Assembly (NCBI RefSeq): GCF_008638305.1
Contig: NZ_VTPZ01000016.1
Location: forward strand, 1-35,118
DNA length: 35,118 nt
Source of the DNA: Pseudomonas profundi
Lineage (GTDB): Bacteria > Pseudomonadota > Gammaproteobacteria > Pseudomonadales > Pseudomonadaceae
Reading direction: 5' to 3'
A program made the translations under genes and the position numbers. Each line of letters opens with the position of its first letter. Within the stretch, counting starts at the first letter, position 1. This document shows positions 9,091-16,957 of this stretch, piece after piece. A model generated the notes under the pieces. It searched no databases. It saw only the letters and a program-made list of their open reading frames with translations, and had not been told where the DNA came from.

Positions 9091-9119
9091 GCCCGCTCCG
9101 GACCCGGAGCGGGCTTTCT
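9091..9119 (+). terminator. Rho-independent terminator of pilTU
   Basis: A perfect 10-bp stem (GCCCGCTCCG at 9091-9100 pairing with CGGAGCGGGC at 9105-9114) with a GACC loop is followed by TTTCT. It starts 37 nt after the pilU stop and lies between convergent pilU and pyrC'. The T tract is on the plus side only, so it mainly ends pilTU transcription. Confidence 0.88.
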
Positions 9120-9131
9120 GCAGGTCAAATC

Positions 9132-10400
9132 CTACGCCTGATAGACCAGACGGCCGGCGCTGAAGGTGTGGGTAACCGCGCCCGGCACGCCCAGCCCCAG
9201 GAAGGGACAGTTGGCCCCCCTGGATAGCCAGTTCTGACCGATTTCGCTGGAGGCGGCCGGATCGAACAGGGTGATGTCCGCCCAGTCGCCGATGCTCAAC
9301 TGTCCCGCCGGCAGATGCAATGCTCTGGCCGGACCGCAGGTCAGGCGCGCCAGCAGCGCCGGCAGTTCCAGCAAGCCGTCTGCCACCAGGGTAAGCGCCA
9401 GCGGTAGCAATACCTCGACGCTGCTGATGCCTGGGGCAGACGCAGCAAAAGGTACCCGTTTGGCTTCAGGCTCGTGGGGTTGATGGTGTGATGAAATGGC
9501 CTGCACGACGCCGCACTGTACCGCCTGGCGCAGCGCATGTTGGTCTTCGCGGCTGCGCAGCGGCGGCTGCACATGCAGCAGACTTGAGAAGCCTTCCAGG
9601 TCCTCGTCACACAGCATCAGTTGGTACATCGCCAGATCAGCAGTAATCGGCAGGCCGCGGGCCTGGGCATCGGCCAGCATATCCATGGCGCGGGCACTGG
9701 TCAGGCCGCTGAAGTGTGCGCGTACACCGGTCTGCTCGATCAGCAGTAGATCCCGCGCCAGGGCGACGGTTTCTGCTGCTTCCGGAATGCCTGTCAGGCC
9801 CAGACGCGATGCGGTGGCCCCTTCGTGGGCGAGGCCGCCTTCAGCCAGCGCCGGATCCTGCGGCGTGAATATAACCGGCAGGTCGAACCCGGCGGCGTAT
9901 TCCAGCGCCCGGCGCAGGATGCGGTTACTTTTCATCGGCGCCAGCCCCTGGGTAAAGGCGACGCAGCCGGCATCACGCAGCGACACCAGTTCGCTCAGGT
10001 GTTCCCCATCCAGGCCCTTGGTTAATGCGGCAACAGGAAATACGCGAACCTGGCCAGCCCGCTCGCTGCGGTCGAGTATCAGCTCAGCAACCGCCGGTTC
10101 GTCGAGCACCGGATTAGTGTCCGGCAGGCAGCACAGGCTGGTTACGCCGCCTGCCGCCGCAGCGCGGGTTTCGCTGGCAATGGTGCCCTTCTGGGACAGG
10201 CCGGGCTCGCGCAGGCTGACGTTCAGATCCACCAGTCCGGGGCTGGCAATCAGCCCGCGGGCGTCGATGACTTTCGCCTTGAACCCCTCCGGTGCCGAGC
10301 CGATGGCCTCGATTCGGCCGTCAGCGATGTGCAGGTCGGTTATCTCGTCAAGTTGGCTGGCGGGGTCGAGGACGCGCGCACCTTCGATAGTCAGTCGCAT
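9132..10400 (-). CDS. pyrC': PyrC', non-catalytic dihydroorotase-like partner of PyrB
   Basis: Dihydroorotase-fold protein of 422 aa, usual for the Pseudomonas pyrC' product. In active dihydroorotases the metal site begins DxHxHxRxPG; here it reads DLNVSLREPG, with Asn60 and Ser62 replacing both metal-binding histidines. Other ligand positions also differ: HFSGLTSA where active enzymes have a HxxHLSTA-type strand, and SSHHQPH where they have TDHAPH. In P. aeruginosa and P. putida the equivalent protein has no dihydroorotase activity and is needed structurally for assembly of the PyrB dodecamer. The start lies 2 nt after the pyrB stop, in line with stoichiometric coexpression. A separate functional pyrC must exist elsewhere (inference). 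Confidence 0.93.
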   Translation of the reverse strand: MRLTIEGARVLDPASQLDEITDLHIADGRIEAIGSAPEGFKAKVIDARGLIASPGLVDLNVSLREPGLSQKGTIASETRAAAAGGVTSLCCLPDTNPVLDEPAVAELILDRSERAGQVRVFPVAALTKGLDGEHLSELVSLRDAGCVAFTQGLAPMKSNRILRRALEYAAGFDLPVIFTPQDPALAEGGLAHEGATASRLGLTGIPEAAETVALARDLLLIEQTGVRAHFSGLTSARAMDMLADAQARGLPITADLAMYQLMLCDEDLEGFSSLLHVQPPLRSREDQHALRQAVQCGVVQAISSHHQPHEPEAKRVPFAASAPGISSVEVLLPLALTLVADGLLELPALLARLTCGPARALHLPAGQLSIGDWADITLFDPAASSEIGQNWLSRGANCPFLGLGVPGAVTHTFSAGRLVYQA

Positions 10401-10402
10401 GG

Positions 10403-11398
10403 TTACTGGGTTTCCTGATTGAGCTGGCGCTGGGTGTTCTGACCGGCCATGGCCATCGACATAACGGCCATCCGCACGGCGATCCCGTAGGTCACCTGAT
10501 TGAGGATGACCGATTGCGGTCCGTCTGCGACGGCGGATTCGATTTCTACGCCGCGGTTGATGGGGCCAGGATGCATGACCAGTGCGTCGGGTTTGGCCAG
10601 CGCCAGGGTTTCGCTGGTCAGGCCGTAGAGGCGGTAGAACTCACCTTCACTGGGCAGAAGGCCGCTCTGCATGCGCTCCTTCTGCAGGCGCAACATGATG
10701 ACGACGTCCACGTCTCGCAGGCCGATGCGCAGGTCGTTGAACACGCGCACACCGTATTGCTCGATACCTGACGGCAGCAATGTGCGCGGAGCGATCACCC
10801 GAATGTCGGGACAACCCAGGGTGCGCAGTGCCTGCATGTTCGAGCGGGCGACCCGCGAATGCAGGATGTCGCCCACGATAGCCACTGAGAGATTCTCGAA
10901 GCCGCCCTTGTGCCGGCGGATGGTCAGCATATCCAGCATGGCCTGGGTCGGATGCGCGTGATTGCCATCCCCGGCATTGATGATCGCCACGTCAGGGCAG
11001 ACGTTCTGGGCAATGAAATGCGCCGCGCCGGAATCGCCGTGGCGCACCACGAACATGTCGGCAGCCATGGCCTCGAGGTTGCGCAGGGTGTCGTACAGCG
11101 TTTCCCCTTTGCTGGTCGAGGAGGTGGAAATGTTCAGATTGAGTACGTCGGCTGACAGGCGCTTGGCAGCCAGCTCGAAGGTGGTTCGGGTGCGGGTCGA
11201 GTTCTCGAAGAACACATTACATACCGTCTTGCCGCGGAGTAACGGCACCTTCTTCACCGCGCGCTCGCCCACTTCAAGAAACGAATCGGCGGTGTCGAGC
11301 AGTTCGGTGAGCAGCTCTCTGGGAAGCCCCCCGATGGTCAGAAAATGTCGAAGCTGGCCCTGCTGGTTCAATTGGAGTTGGCTGGAATTCACGCTCAT
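10403..11398 (-). CDS. pyrB: PyrB, aspartate carbamoyltransferase catalytic subunit
   Basis: Catalyses carbamoyl phosphate plus aspartate to carbamoyl aspartate, the committed step of pyrimidine synthesis. The 331 aa product carries an N-terminal extension (about residues 1-18) relative to E. coli PyrB, typical of Pseudomonas. The carbamoyl phosphate loop [11 protein letters not shown] has STRTR at residues 67-71. [12 protein letters not shown] and the late [13 protein letters not shown] motif (aspartate domain) are intact. No pyrI regulatory gene is present; this class works as a PyrB-PyrC' dodecamer. It sits 7 nt after pyrR and 2 nt before pyrC'. Confidence 0.97.
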   Translation of the reverse strand: MSVNSSQLQLNQQGQLRHFLTIGGLPRELLTELLDTADSFLEVGERAVKKVPLLRGKTVCNVFFENSTRTRTTFELAAKRLSADVLNLNISTSSTSKGETLYDTLRNLEAMAADMFVVRHGDSGAAHFIAQNVCPDVAIINAGDGNHAHPTQAMLDMLTIRRHKGGFENLSVAIVGDILHSRVARSNMQALRTLGCPDIRVIAPRTLLPSGIEQYGVRVFNDLRIGLRDVDVVIMLRLQKERMQSGLLPSEGEFYRLYGLTSETLALAKPDALVMHPGPINRGVEIESAVADGPQSVILNQVTYGIAVRMAVMSMAMAGQNTQRQLNQETQ

Positions 11399-11405
11399 GG
11401 GGCTC

Positions 11406-11912
11406 TCAGTCTGCGGGGTTCAGGGTCAACTTTAATGGCGAAGGGCCGGTCAGTTTAACGCGGCGCCCGGGGGGCAGCACCAGGCTGGCTCCCAGGATAT
11501 CCGCGCGGATGGGCAGCTGGCGGGCTTCAATATCCAGTAGCGTGACCAGGGTGACCGAGGCAGGGCGACCGTAATCGAACAATTCGTTGAGCGCGCCGCG
11601 AATGGTACGGCCGGTCATCAGTACGTCGTCGACCAGCACCAGGTGACGGTCATCAATACTGAACGGGAGTTCCGACGGGCGCACCCGTTGAGGTAAACCG
11701 TGTTGTTCGAAATCGTCGCGATAAAAAGCGATATCCAGCGTACCCAGGGGCGCATCAGGGAAGCAGCGGCTATGCAGTTGCTTGGCAATCCACACGCCTC
11801 CGGTATGGATGCCGACGAAGGCCGGGTCGCTGCGCTGATGGTGCTCCAGATAACGGGTCAGTTCCTCGGCCATGCTGTCGAGCAGCGGGTCAACCTCGGG
11901 TAGGGCGGTCAT
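11406..11912 (-). CDS. pyrR: PyrR, bifunctional pyr regulator / uracil phosphoribosyltransferase
   Basis: Type I phosphoribosyltransferase-fold protein of 168 aa. The PRPP-binding loop [17 protein letters not shown] is near residues 92-108, and [10 protein letters not shown] and YRDDF match the PyrR N-terminal half. In Bacillus PyrR binds pyr mRNA. In Pseudomonas PyrR influences pyrB expression in response to pyrimidines, but I see no Bacillus-type attenuator in this cluster. Its start overlaps the ruvX stop by 4 nt (ATGA) and pyrB begins 7 nt downstream, so ruvX, pyrR, pyrB and pyrC' are translated as a tight unit. Confidence 0.94.
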   Translation of the reverse strand: MTALPEVDPLLDSMAEELTRYLEHHQRSDPAFVGIHTGGVWIAKQLHSRCFPDAPLGTLDIAFYRDDFEQHGLPQRVRPSELPFSIDDRHLVLVDDVLMTGRTIRGALNELFDYGRPASVTLVTLLDIEARQLPIRADILGASLVLPPGRRVKLTGPSPLKLTLNPAD

Positions 11913-12346
11913 TGACTCTCCTTGGACAGATTACCCAGCCAGGTCTCGAGCAGCAGGGCTGCTGCCAGACTGTCGACCGGGCTGTCTCTATAGCTGGTCG
12001 GGCTGCGGCCGGTGTCACGCAGCTGTTGCTTGGCTTCGAACGTGGACAGGCGCTCGTCAAAGCAATGGGTGGTCACGCGGAAACGGCCTTCGAGCCGTCT
12101 GGCGAATTTCTCGGCGCGAGCGCTCATCGCGCTAGGCGTGCCGTCCATGTTGATCGGCAGTCCTACCACGAGTGCGTCGGGCTTCCATTCATCGATCAAC
12201 CGGGCGATATGATTCCAGTCCGGAATGCCGTCGCGGGCGCGCAGTACAATCAGCGGCTCGGCGCTGCCGGTCAGGCTCTGGCCAACCGCAACGCCGATTT
12301 GTCGGGTACCGAAGTCGAAACCCAGTACGCGTACCGCTGGGGTCAT
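11909..12346 (-). CDS. ruvX: RuvX/YqgF, Holliday junction resolvase-like nuclease
   Basis: RNase H-fold protein of 145 aa of the YqgF/RuvX family, implicated in 16S rRNA 5' maturation and proposed as a Holliday junction resolvase. The first catalytic Asp is in [17 protein letters not shown] (residues 7-23). The second acidic motif region is [14 protein letters not shown] and the DERLST segment follows. The last Asp lies in [16 protein letters not shown] near the C terminus. The ATG shares one base with the yqgE stop (TGATG), a coupled arrangement conserved with yqgE across gammaproteobacteria. pyrR overlaps its stop. Confidence 0.94.
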   Translation of the reverse strand: MTPAVRVLGFDFGTRQIGVAVGQSLTGSAEPLIVLRARDGIPDWNHIARLIDEWKPDALVVGLPINMDGTPSAMSARAEKFARRLEGRFRVTTHCFDERLSTFEAKQQLRDTGRSPTSYRDSPVDSLAAALLLETWLGNLSKESQ

Positions 12347-12921
12347 CAGGCGTGCCCTGCCTGGCTGGTCAGCAAGCTGAGGTCTATTCCCAGCGTGCGC
12401 GCCGCTGCACCAAGCCGTTGTTCGCTCGGCATCCCGAACAGGATGTGGTGATCCGCCGGGCAGCTCAGCCAGGCGTTATCGCCCAGTTCCTGATCGAGCT
12501 GACCTGGCTCCCAGCCGGCATAACCCAGCGCCACCAGTGATTCTTCCGGGCCCTGACCGTTGACCATGTCAAACAGGATGTCCCGTGAGGTGGTTAGCTG
12601 AATAAAGCCCAGATCGAGGGTGGCTTCCCAGCGCCGCGTTCCTCTATGAAGAACAAAGCCCCGTTCGGTCTGGATAGGCCCGCCGCTGTACACCGGTATG
12701 TCGGCGATATCGGAGGGTACATCCAGCTCAGGGGAAGTCTGCTCGAGAATATCGCTCATGCTCAGGCCGCTGAGCTGGTTGACGACCAGCCCCATTGCGC
12801 CTTCTTCACTGTGATCGCACACGTAAATGAGACTGTGCATGAATCGCGGATCCGCCATGTGCGGCATGGCGATCAGGAAATGATGGGTCAGATAGTTCGA
12901 GGTAATGTCGGTCATGCCCAT
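12346..12921 (-). CDS. yqgE: YqgE/AlgH family protein (DUF179)
   Basis: DUF179 protein of 191 aa. The hallmark segments are present: NYLTHHFLIAMPHMADPRF (about residues 9-27), VYVCDHSEEGAMGLVVNQ-like text, then PVYSGGPIQTERGFVLH, followed by RDILFDMV and LGYAGWEPGQLDQEL. In P. aeruginosa this gene is called algH and was linked to alginate regulation; its biochemical role remains unclear. Two in-frame ATGs are possible, 12921 (MGMTD) and 12915 (MTDIT); neither has a good Shine-Dalgarno, so the start is uncertain by two codons. It is coupled to ruvX and lies 102 nt downstream of tonB3. Confidence 0.93.
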   Translation of the reverse strand: MGMTDITSNYLTHHFLIAMPHMADPRFMHSLIYVCDHSEEGAMGLVVNQLSGLSMSDILEQTSPELDVPSDIADIPVYSGGPIQTERGFVLHRGTRRWEATLDLGFIQLTTSRDILFDMVNGQGPEESLVALGYAGWEPGQLDQELGDNAWLSCPADHHILFGMPSEQRLGAAARTLGIDLSLLTSQAGHA

Positions 12922-13023
12922 AGTATTGGGGGTAGCACTGACCGCTGCAAGCGCGAAGCTACAGAGGATGTCGGATTATGCAATTGGCTGGGCGCATCGG
13001 CGGAGATTGGAGGACGATACCAA

Positions 13024-13923
13024 TCAGAAGCTGGAAACCCGGTCACCCGGTTCAAAACGCCAGGTGCGGATCAGCTCCAGAACGTCGACATCCATCAGAT
13101 CGCCGGTGAAGGGAGCGAAGGGCGCGGCGAGACGAACGATGCGCAGCGCTGCATTGTCGAGCACCCGTTGCCCTGAGCTTTCAAGAATCTTCACGTCACG
13201 CAGGGTGCCGTCACGGTTGATTTGCACCTGCATACGCAAACTGCCGTAGATCCGCTGGTCACGGGCCTCGGCTGGATAGTTCTGGTTGCCGATGCGCTCG
13301 ACCTTACGCCGCCAAGCTTCCTTATAGTAGGCGCCCTTGTCCTGCATGGTCGAAGCGGCATTCAGGCGGTGGATGCGTGGACGTTTGGCATACTGTTGAC
13401 GCTCTTCGGCGAGTTGGGCCTCAAGACTGGCGATTTCTTGGGACAAACGCGACATATCGAAGCGCTGGGTCGGCCGCGGTGACTCGACTGGCTCAGGTCT
13501 TTCCGGGGCTTTGCTGACCCGGTCGGGGCTGGGCGCGGTGGTGGTCACAGTCTGTTGTGGTTGCTCCGGCTCAGGTGGTGGCGCGCTGATTTCCTGGGCC
13601 GGGGTGACCTCATGAATCTCGGTGTCCTGGAAAGGCGCTTCCTCGATGGTGCTGGGCGCGGCTTTTTCATCCAGAGTACCGCTACCTTCCTGGTTCATTT
13701 GCGCCAGATAGTCAGCTTCCTCCGGAGCCTCGTCCGATTGTTGCGTGGCAAGCGTGATCTCCAGCGATTTGGACAGCTCGCTGGGTGTCGGCAGGTCGAA
13801 CGTCACGCCGAGAATAAGCAGCGCGTGCAATACTGCCGCCAGGAACAGGGTGAACCCCAGGCGGTCACGGGACGTGACGGTCTGCTCTGTAACAGGGGAG
13901 CTGGCTGTAGCTGCGTTCTTCAT
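13024..13923 (-). CDS. tonB3: TonB3-like energy transducer
   Basis: TonB-family protein of 299 aa from the ATG at 13923, with GGAAAG just upstream. A short cytoplasmic N terminus is followed by one membrane anchor (FTLFLAAVLHALLILGVTF, about residues 25-43). Next come an acidic, Pro-rich periplasmic spacer (about 90-150), a probable coiled segment (SRLSQEIASLEAQLAEE) and a C-terminal TonB domain (about 210-299) with YPAEARDQRIYGSLRMQVQI and a late FEPGD. By position it equals PA0406 TonB3, which P. aeruginosa needs for normal twitching and pilus assembly. The frame continues to 14082, but the extra N terminus is translated from the inserted repeat element and I reject it. Confidence 0.92.
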   Translation of the reverse strand: MKNAATASSPVTEQTVTSRDRLGFTLFLAAVLHALLILGVTFDLPTPSELSKSLEITLATQQSDEAPEEADYLAQMNQEGSGTLDEKAAPSTIEEAPFQDTEIHEVTPAQEISAPPPEPEQPQQTVTTTAPSPDRVSKAPERPEPVESPRPTQRFDMSRLSQEIASLEAQLAEERQQYAKRPRIHRLNAASTMQDKGAYYKEAWRRKVERIGNQNYPAEARDQRIYGSLRMQVQINRDGTLRDVKILESSGQRVLDNAALRIVRLAAPFAPFTGDLMDVDVLELIRTWRFEPGDRVSSF

Positions 13924-13956
13924 GCTTTCCGTAGGCTGATAAGTGCGAGGGTTTGC

Positions 13957-14224
13957 TAGGGTCTGTTGCCGTTTCATCGCGAGCCGCGTTGCTGTGTCAA
14001 ATGGCGCCAGGCAAGGCGCGGGACGCAGGCAATGGTTGTTCCCTTGCCAAGTCCCGCAACGCCGCATGGCGTCATTTGCCACGCAACCCGAAGGGACGGG
14101 GCCCGTTTAGCGCAGCACTGCGTTACTCGTCGCTCATTTGGAACAACCAAACTTCACTTCTCGTGTTTTGTTCTGCACGAAACGGGCCTCCGTCGCGGCC
14201 GCGATGAAACGGCAACAGACCCTA
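13957..14224. mobile_element. 268-bp MITE-like element with terminal inverted repeats
   Basis: Between gshB and tonB3. The left end begins TAGGGTCTGTTGCCG at 13957 and the right end is its inverse at 14224; 25 outer bases are perfectly inverted and similarity continues for about 6 more. TA at each end could be a TA target duplication flanking GGGTCTG termini, as for IS630/Tc1-like MITEs (inference). No internal gene is credible. Inside are further inverted repeats: 13998-14023 with 14052-14078, GGTTGTTCC (14034-14042) with GGAACAACC (14140-14148), and GGCCCGTTT (14100-14108) with AAACGGGCC (14180-14188). The transcript could fold extensively. The outer end recurs near metX. Confidence 0.82.
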
Positions 14225-14291
14225 GGGTCTGATGGCGGCAAACCGTGCTATCCATTGTGCATCGCAGTCTGCCGTCGATCAGTGAAAAAGT

Positions 14292-15254
14292 CTATGCGCC
14301 CGGTCGCGCTTCCAGTTGGCGAGCAATGGCATCCATAAGCTGACCGCCGATGTCGGTGTCGTACGCAGCGTCGATCTCACGGATACAGGTGGGACTGGTC
14401 ACGTTGACCTCGGTTAGATAGTCACCAATCACATCGAGCCCGGCAAACAACAGGCCCCGTTCGCGTAACACTGGCCCGACCTGGGCGGCGATCCACCGGT
14501 CCCGTTCGGTAAGCGGGCGTGCTTCGCCTGTGCCACCAGCGGCCAGGTTGCCGCGCGTTTCGCCTTTTTGTGGAATGCGCGCCAGACAATAAGGTACGGG
14601 CTCGCCTTCAATCATCAGGATGCGCTTGTCGCCATCCTTGATTTCCGGAAGATACTGCTGGGCCATGATCTGCTGCTGCCCGTGATTGGTCAGGACTTCA
14701 ATTATGACGCTGAGGTTCGGGTCATCTTCGCGTACGCGGAAAATCATCGTACCGCCCATGCCATCCAGCGGTTTGAGAATCACATCACGGTGCGTGCGCG
14801 CGAAAGCGCGCAGTATGTCTGCTCGGCGCGTGACAACGTTCGGTGGCGCGCATTGTGGGAACTGAGTGGCGAACAGTTTCTCGTTGAAGTCGCGCAAGCT
14901 GGCAGGTCGATTCACCACCATTACGCCTTCCTTTTCAGCCGCTTCGAGGATGTGCGTCGCGTAGAGGAATTCATTGTCGAAGGGCGGATCCTTGCGCATC
15001 AGGATGACATCCATTTCCGCCAGGCTGGCGTGACGTTCTTCGCCCAATGCGTACCACGTCTGCGGGTCGGCGTGAACAGTGAGGGGGCGCATGCAACCCA
15101 TTGCCTTGCCGTTCTGCATGAAGAGATCCCGAGGCTCAAGATAATGTAGCTCCCAGCCTTTGGCTTGAGCGGCCAGAAGCATGGCCAGGGAGCTGTCCTT
15201 CTTGTAATGGATAGCGCTGATTGGGTCCATGACAATACCAAGACGTGTACGCAT
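14292..15254 (-). CDS. gshB: GshB, glutathione synthetase
   Basis: ATP-grasp ligase joining gamma-glutamylcysteine and glycine, the second step of glutathione synthesis. The ATG at 15254 gives 320 aa with the conserved N terminus RLGIVMDPISAIHYKKDSSL. ILMRKDPPFDNEFLYAT, the ATP-grasp lysine region VILKPLDGMGGTMIFR and the glycine-binding region around GETRGNLAAGG are intact. INVTSPTC-type text appears as VNVTSPTCIREID near the C terminus. An open frame to 15317 adds 21 non-conserved residues and I reject it. The partner gene gshA is also in this window (33152-34723). The MITE-like element separates gshB from tonB3. Confidence 0.96.
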   Translation of the reverse strand: MRTRLGIVMDPISAIHYKKDSSLAMLLAAQAKGWELHYLEPRDLFMQNGKAMGCMRPLTVHADPQTWYALGEERHASLAEMDVILMRKDPPFDNEFLYATHILEAAEKEGVMVVNRPASLRDFNEKLFATQFPQCAPPNVVTRRADILRAFARTHRDVILKPLDGMGGTMIFRVREDDPNLSVIIEVLTNHGQQQIMAQQYLPEIKDGDKRILMIEGEPVPYCLARIPQKGETRGNLAAGGTGEARPLTERDRWIAAQVGPVLRERGLLFAGLDVIGDYLTEVNVTSPTCIREIDAAYDTDIGGQLMDAIARQLEARPGA

Positions 15255-15471
15255 TCGGTGCCACCGCTGTGATGTTCTGGAAGCGTTCGAGTTTACCCTC
15301 TGGGGCGCTTTCGGCAAAAGGTTGATTAAACTCGCAGAATGCTTCAGATATGAACAACCTTTATAGATTGGTCATATAAACTGTGCTAAAAGTACGCTCT
15401 AAGGGAATGGCTGGTCGGGGGGTAGGCACCATGCCGCTCAAATCGACCCATATATAAAAAGGGCTGGTCTA
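15255..15471. promoter_or_regulatory. Divergent gshB-pilG control region
   Basis: The 217-nt gap holds no gene and must drive gshB leftward and the pil-chp cluster rightward. It is A/T-rich around 15340-15400 and again at TATATAAAAAG (about 15450-15460), 15-25 nt before pilG. I find no confident promoter for pilG and no regulator site that I can name. Confidence 0.5.
15360..15389 (-). promoter_or_regulatory. Candidate sigma-70 promoter for gshB
   Basis: Read on the minus strand, TTAGCA (15389-15384) and TATAAA (15365-15360) are separated by 18 nt. They lie about 105 nt before the gshB ATG in an A/T-rich patch. The match is moderate, so this is a candidate only. Confidence 0.35.
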
Positions 15472-15888
15472 ATGGAAGAAAATTTCGAGAGCCTGAAGGT
15501 CATGGTCATCGATGACAGCAAGACCATTCGACGGACGGCAGAAACGCTGCTGAAAAAAGTCGGATGCACTGTCATCACTGCGGTGGACGGCTTTGACGCC
15601 CTGGCCAAGATTGCTGACAATCACCCCGATATCATTTTTGTCGACATCATGATGCCGCGTCTCGACGGCTATCAGACCTGCGCGCTGATCAAGAACAACA
15701 GTGCCTTCCGTGCTACCCCTGTGATCATGTTGTCTAGCAAGGATGGCCTGTTCGATAAAGCGAAGGGCCGCATAGTGGGTTCTGACCAATACCTTACCAA
15801 GCCCTTCAGCAAGGAAGAGCTTCTCGGCGCGATCCGCGCCCATGTTCCGCAAACCCAAAACAAAGTCGCTGGTGCTGCCGGGGCCTGA
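15472..15888 (+). CDS. pilG: PilG, CheY-like response regulator of the Pil-Chp system
   Basis: Single receiver-domain protein of 138 aa. It receives phosphate from ChpA and promotes pilus extension and cAMP production in P. aeruginosa. The acidic pocket is VMVIDDSKT (residues 10-18), the phosphoacceptor is Asp58 in FVDIMMPRLDGY, the switch Ser lies in MLSSKDG and the conserved Lys in LTKPFSKEE. There is no output domain. It opens the plus-strand cluster pilG-pilH-pilI-pilJ-pilK-chpA-chpB-chpC and is followed by pilH after 36 nt. Confidence 0.97.
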   Translation: MEENFESLKVMVIDDSKTIRRTAETLLKKVGCTVITAVDGFDALAKIADNHPDIIFVDIMMPRLDGYQTCALIKNNSAFRATPVIMLSSKDGLFDKAKGRIVGSDQYLTKPFSKEELLGAIRAHVPQTQNKVAGAAGA

Positions 15889-15924
15889 GCCCTGCTCGCC
15901 GATTAGATTCTCCGGGGGAGTCCG

Positions 15925-16290
15925 ATGGCTCGAATTCTAGTAGTGGATGATTCGCCGACCGAGCTATACAAGCTTACCGGCATGCTCGAAAAAAATGGTT
16001 TCGAAGTTCTCAAGGCCGAAAATGGTGCTGATGGGGTGGCGCTTGCCCGTCAGGAAAAGCCTGACGCGGTGCTTATGGATATCGTGATGCCCGGGCTGAA
16101 TGGGTTTCAGGCCACCAGGCAACTGACCAAGGATGCCGAAACTTCGCATATTCCGGTCATTATCGTTACTACCAAGGATCAGGAAACCGACAGGGTGTGG
16201 GGCAAGCGTCAGGGTGCAAGGGATTACCTGACTAAACCTGTCGACGAATCCACTCTGATCGATACTCTCAAGTCAGTACTTGGCAGCTAA
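15925..16290 (+). CDS. pilH: PilH, CheY-like response regulator of the Pil-Chp system
   Basis: Single receiver domain of 121 aa, identical in length to P. aeruginosa PilH. The acidic pair is in ILVVDDSPTELYKL (residues 4-17), the phosphoacceptor is Asp52 in LMDIVMPGLNG, the Thr is in IVTTKDQETDR and the Lys in YLTKPVDE. The GKRQGARDY segment is typical of PilH. PilH counterbalances PilG, favouring retraction or acting as a phosphate sink. GGGGGAG lies upstream of the ATG at 15925 (about 15914-15920) and serves as a strong ribosome binding site. A 7-bp hairpin follows the stop. Confidence 0.97.
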   Translation: MARILVVDDSPTELYKLTGMLEKNGFEVLKAENGADGVALARQEKPDAVLMDIVMPGLNGFQATRQLTKDAETSHIPVIIVTTKDQETDRVWGKRQGARDYLTKPVDESTLIDTLKSVLGS

Positions 16291-16310
16291 AGACGAGCGC
16301 ACACTCGTCT
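16291..16310 (+). other. Intercistronic hairpin between pilH and pilI
   Basis: AGACGAG (16291-16297) pairs perfectly with CTCGTCT (16304-16310) across a 6-nt loop, immediately after the pilH stop. No T tract follows, so it is not a normal terminator. It could protect the pilGH message from 3' decay or mark a processing point (inference). Confidence 0.45.
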
Positions 16311-16342
16311 AATGCCACGTTTGCAACCAGAACAGGGATGGC

Positions 16343-16879
16343 ATGGCAGATTCTACTCACCCTTTCGATGTTCTCCAGCAGCTCGTTGCCCAGTGCCGGC
16401 AACAGGCCGCGGGTCTGCCTGCCCAGGAAGTGGTAAGCGAGACCTGGAGCGGAGTCGGTTTCCGACTGGCGGGCCAGTCGATGGTCGCCGCTATGGGAGA
16501 AGTCGCAGAAATACTGCACGAACCACGTTATACCGCCTTGCCAAGGGTGAAATCTTGGGTACGGGGGGTGGCGAATGTTCGGGGCCGGCTGTTGCCCATC
16601 ATCGACCTCAGTCGCTTTTTCGGTTCTTCGATAAGCGTTCCGCGTAAACAGCGCCGCGTTCTGGTGCTGGACCGGGACGACGTGTTCGTCGGGCTGTTGG
16701 TGGACGAGGTATTGGGAATGCAGCATTTCCCGGTCAGCACCTTTACCTCCGAGACACAGGATGCGGCCGAGGCGTTCAAGCCTTATGTGGTCGGCGCCTA
16801 TGTTCGGGAACAGGTTTCGCTGGTATTTAATTTCCGTGCGTTGGCGCGCGATCAGACGTTTCTCGACGTAGCGATCTGA
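16343..16879 (+). CDS. pilI: PilI, CheW-like adaptor
   Basis: CheW-domain protein of 178 aa, matching P. aeruginosa PilI. It links the chemoreceptor PilJ to the kinase ChpA at the inner membrane. The CheW fold is seen from VGFRLAGQSMVAAMGEVAEIL through LPRVKSWVRGVANVRGRLLPIIDLSRFFG (about residues 40-95). This is followed by VLVLDRDDVFVGLLVDEVLGM and the C-terminal ARDQTFLDVAI. The ATG at 16343 is preceded by AGGGATGGC. It lies 52 nt after pilH; pilJ starts 78 nt downstream. Confidence 0.96.
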   Translation: MADSTHPFDVLQQLVAQCRQQAAGLPAQEVVSETWSGVGFRLAGQSMVAAMGEVAEILHEPRYTALPRVKSWVRGVANVRGRLLPIIDLSRFFGSSISVPRKQRRVLVLDRDDVFVGLLVDEVLGMQHFPVSTFTSETQDAAEAFKPYVVGAYVREQVSLVFNFRALARDQTFLDVAI

Positions 16880-16957
16880 CCAGGGGCGGCCGGTGTTTGC
16901 CGGTACGCAAGAGTTCAAGCTTCATAAAGAAAATGCCGTGGGCCAGGTAGGGGCCAG

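Noticed and set aside
9496..10422. Long plus-strand frame of about 308 codons antisense to pyrC'
   Set aside because: It is antisense to a well-identified gene, very rich in Ser and Arg, and without motifs; it is a shadow of GC-rich coding sequence.
13924..14082. N-terminal extension of the TonB3-like protein (53 extra residues)
   Set aside because: It is translated across the end of the repeat element, including MKRQQTL from the terminal repeat, and has no membrane or TonB character. The ATG at 13923 has a ribosome binding site and directly precedes the anchor.
13953..14338. Short plus-strand frames in and next to the repeat element
   Set aside because: They lie in inverted-repeat DNA, use unlike codons and show no protein motif. 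The element is better explained as non-coding.
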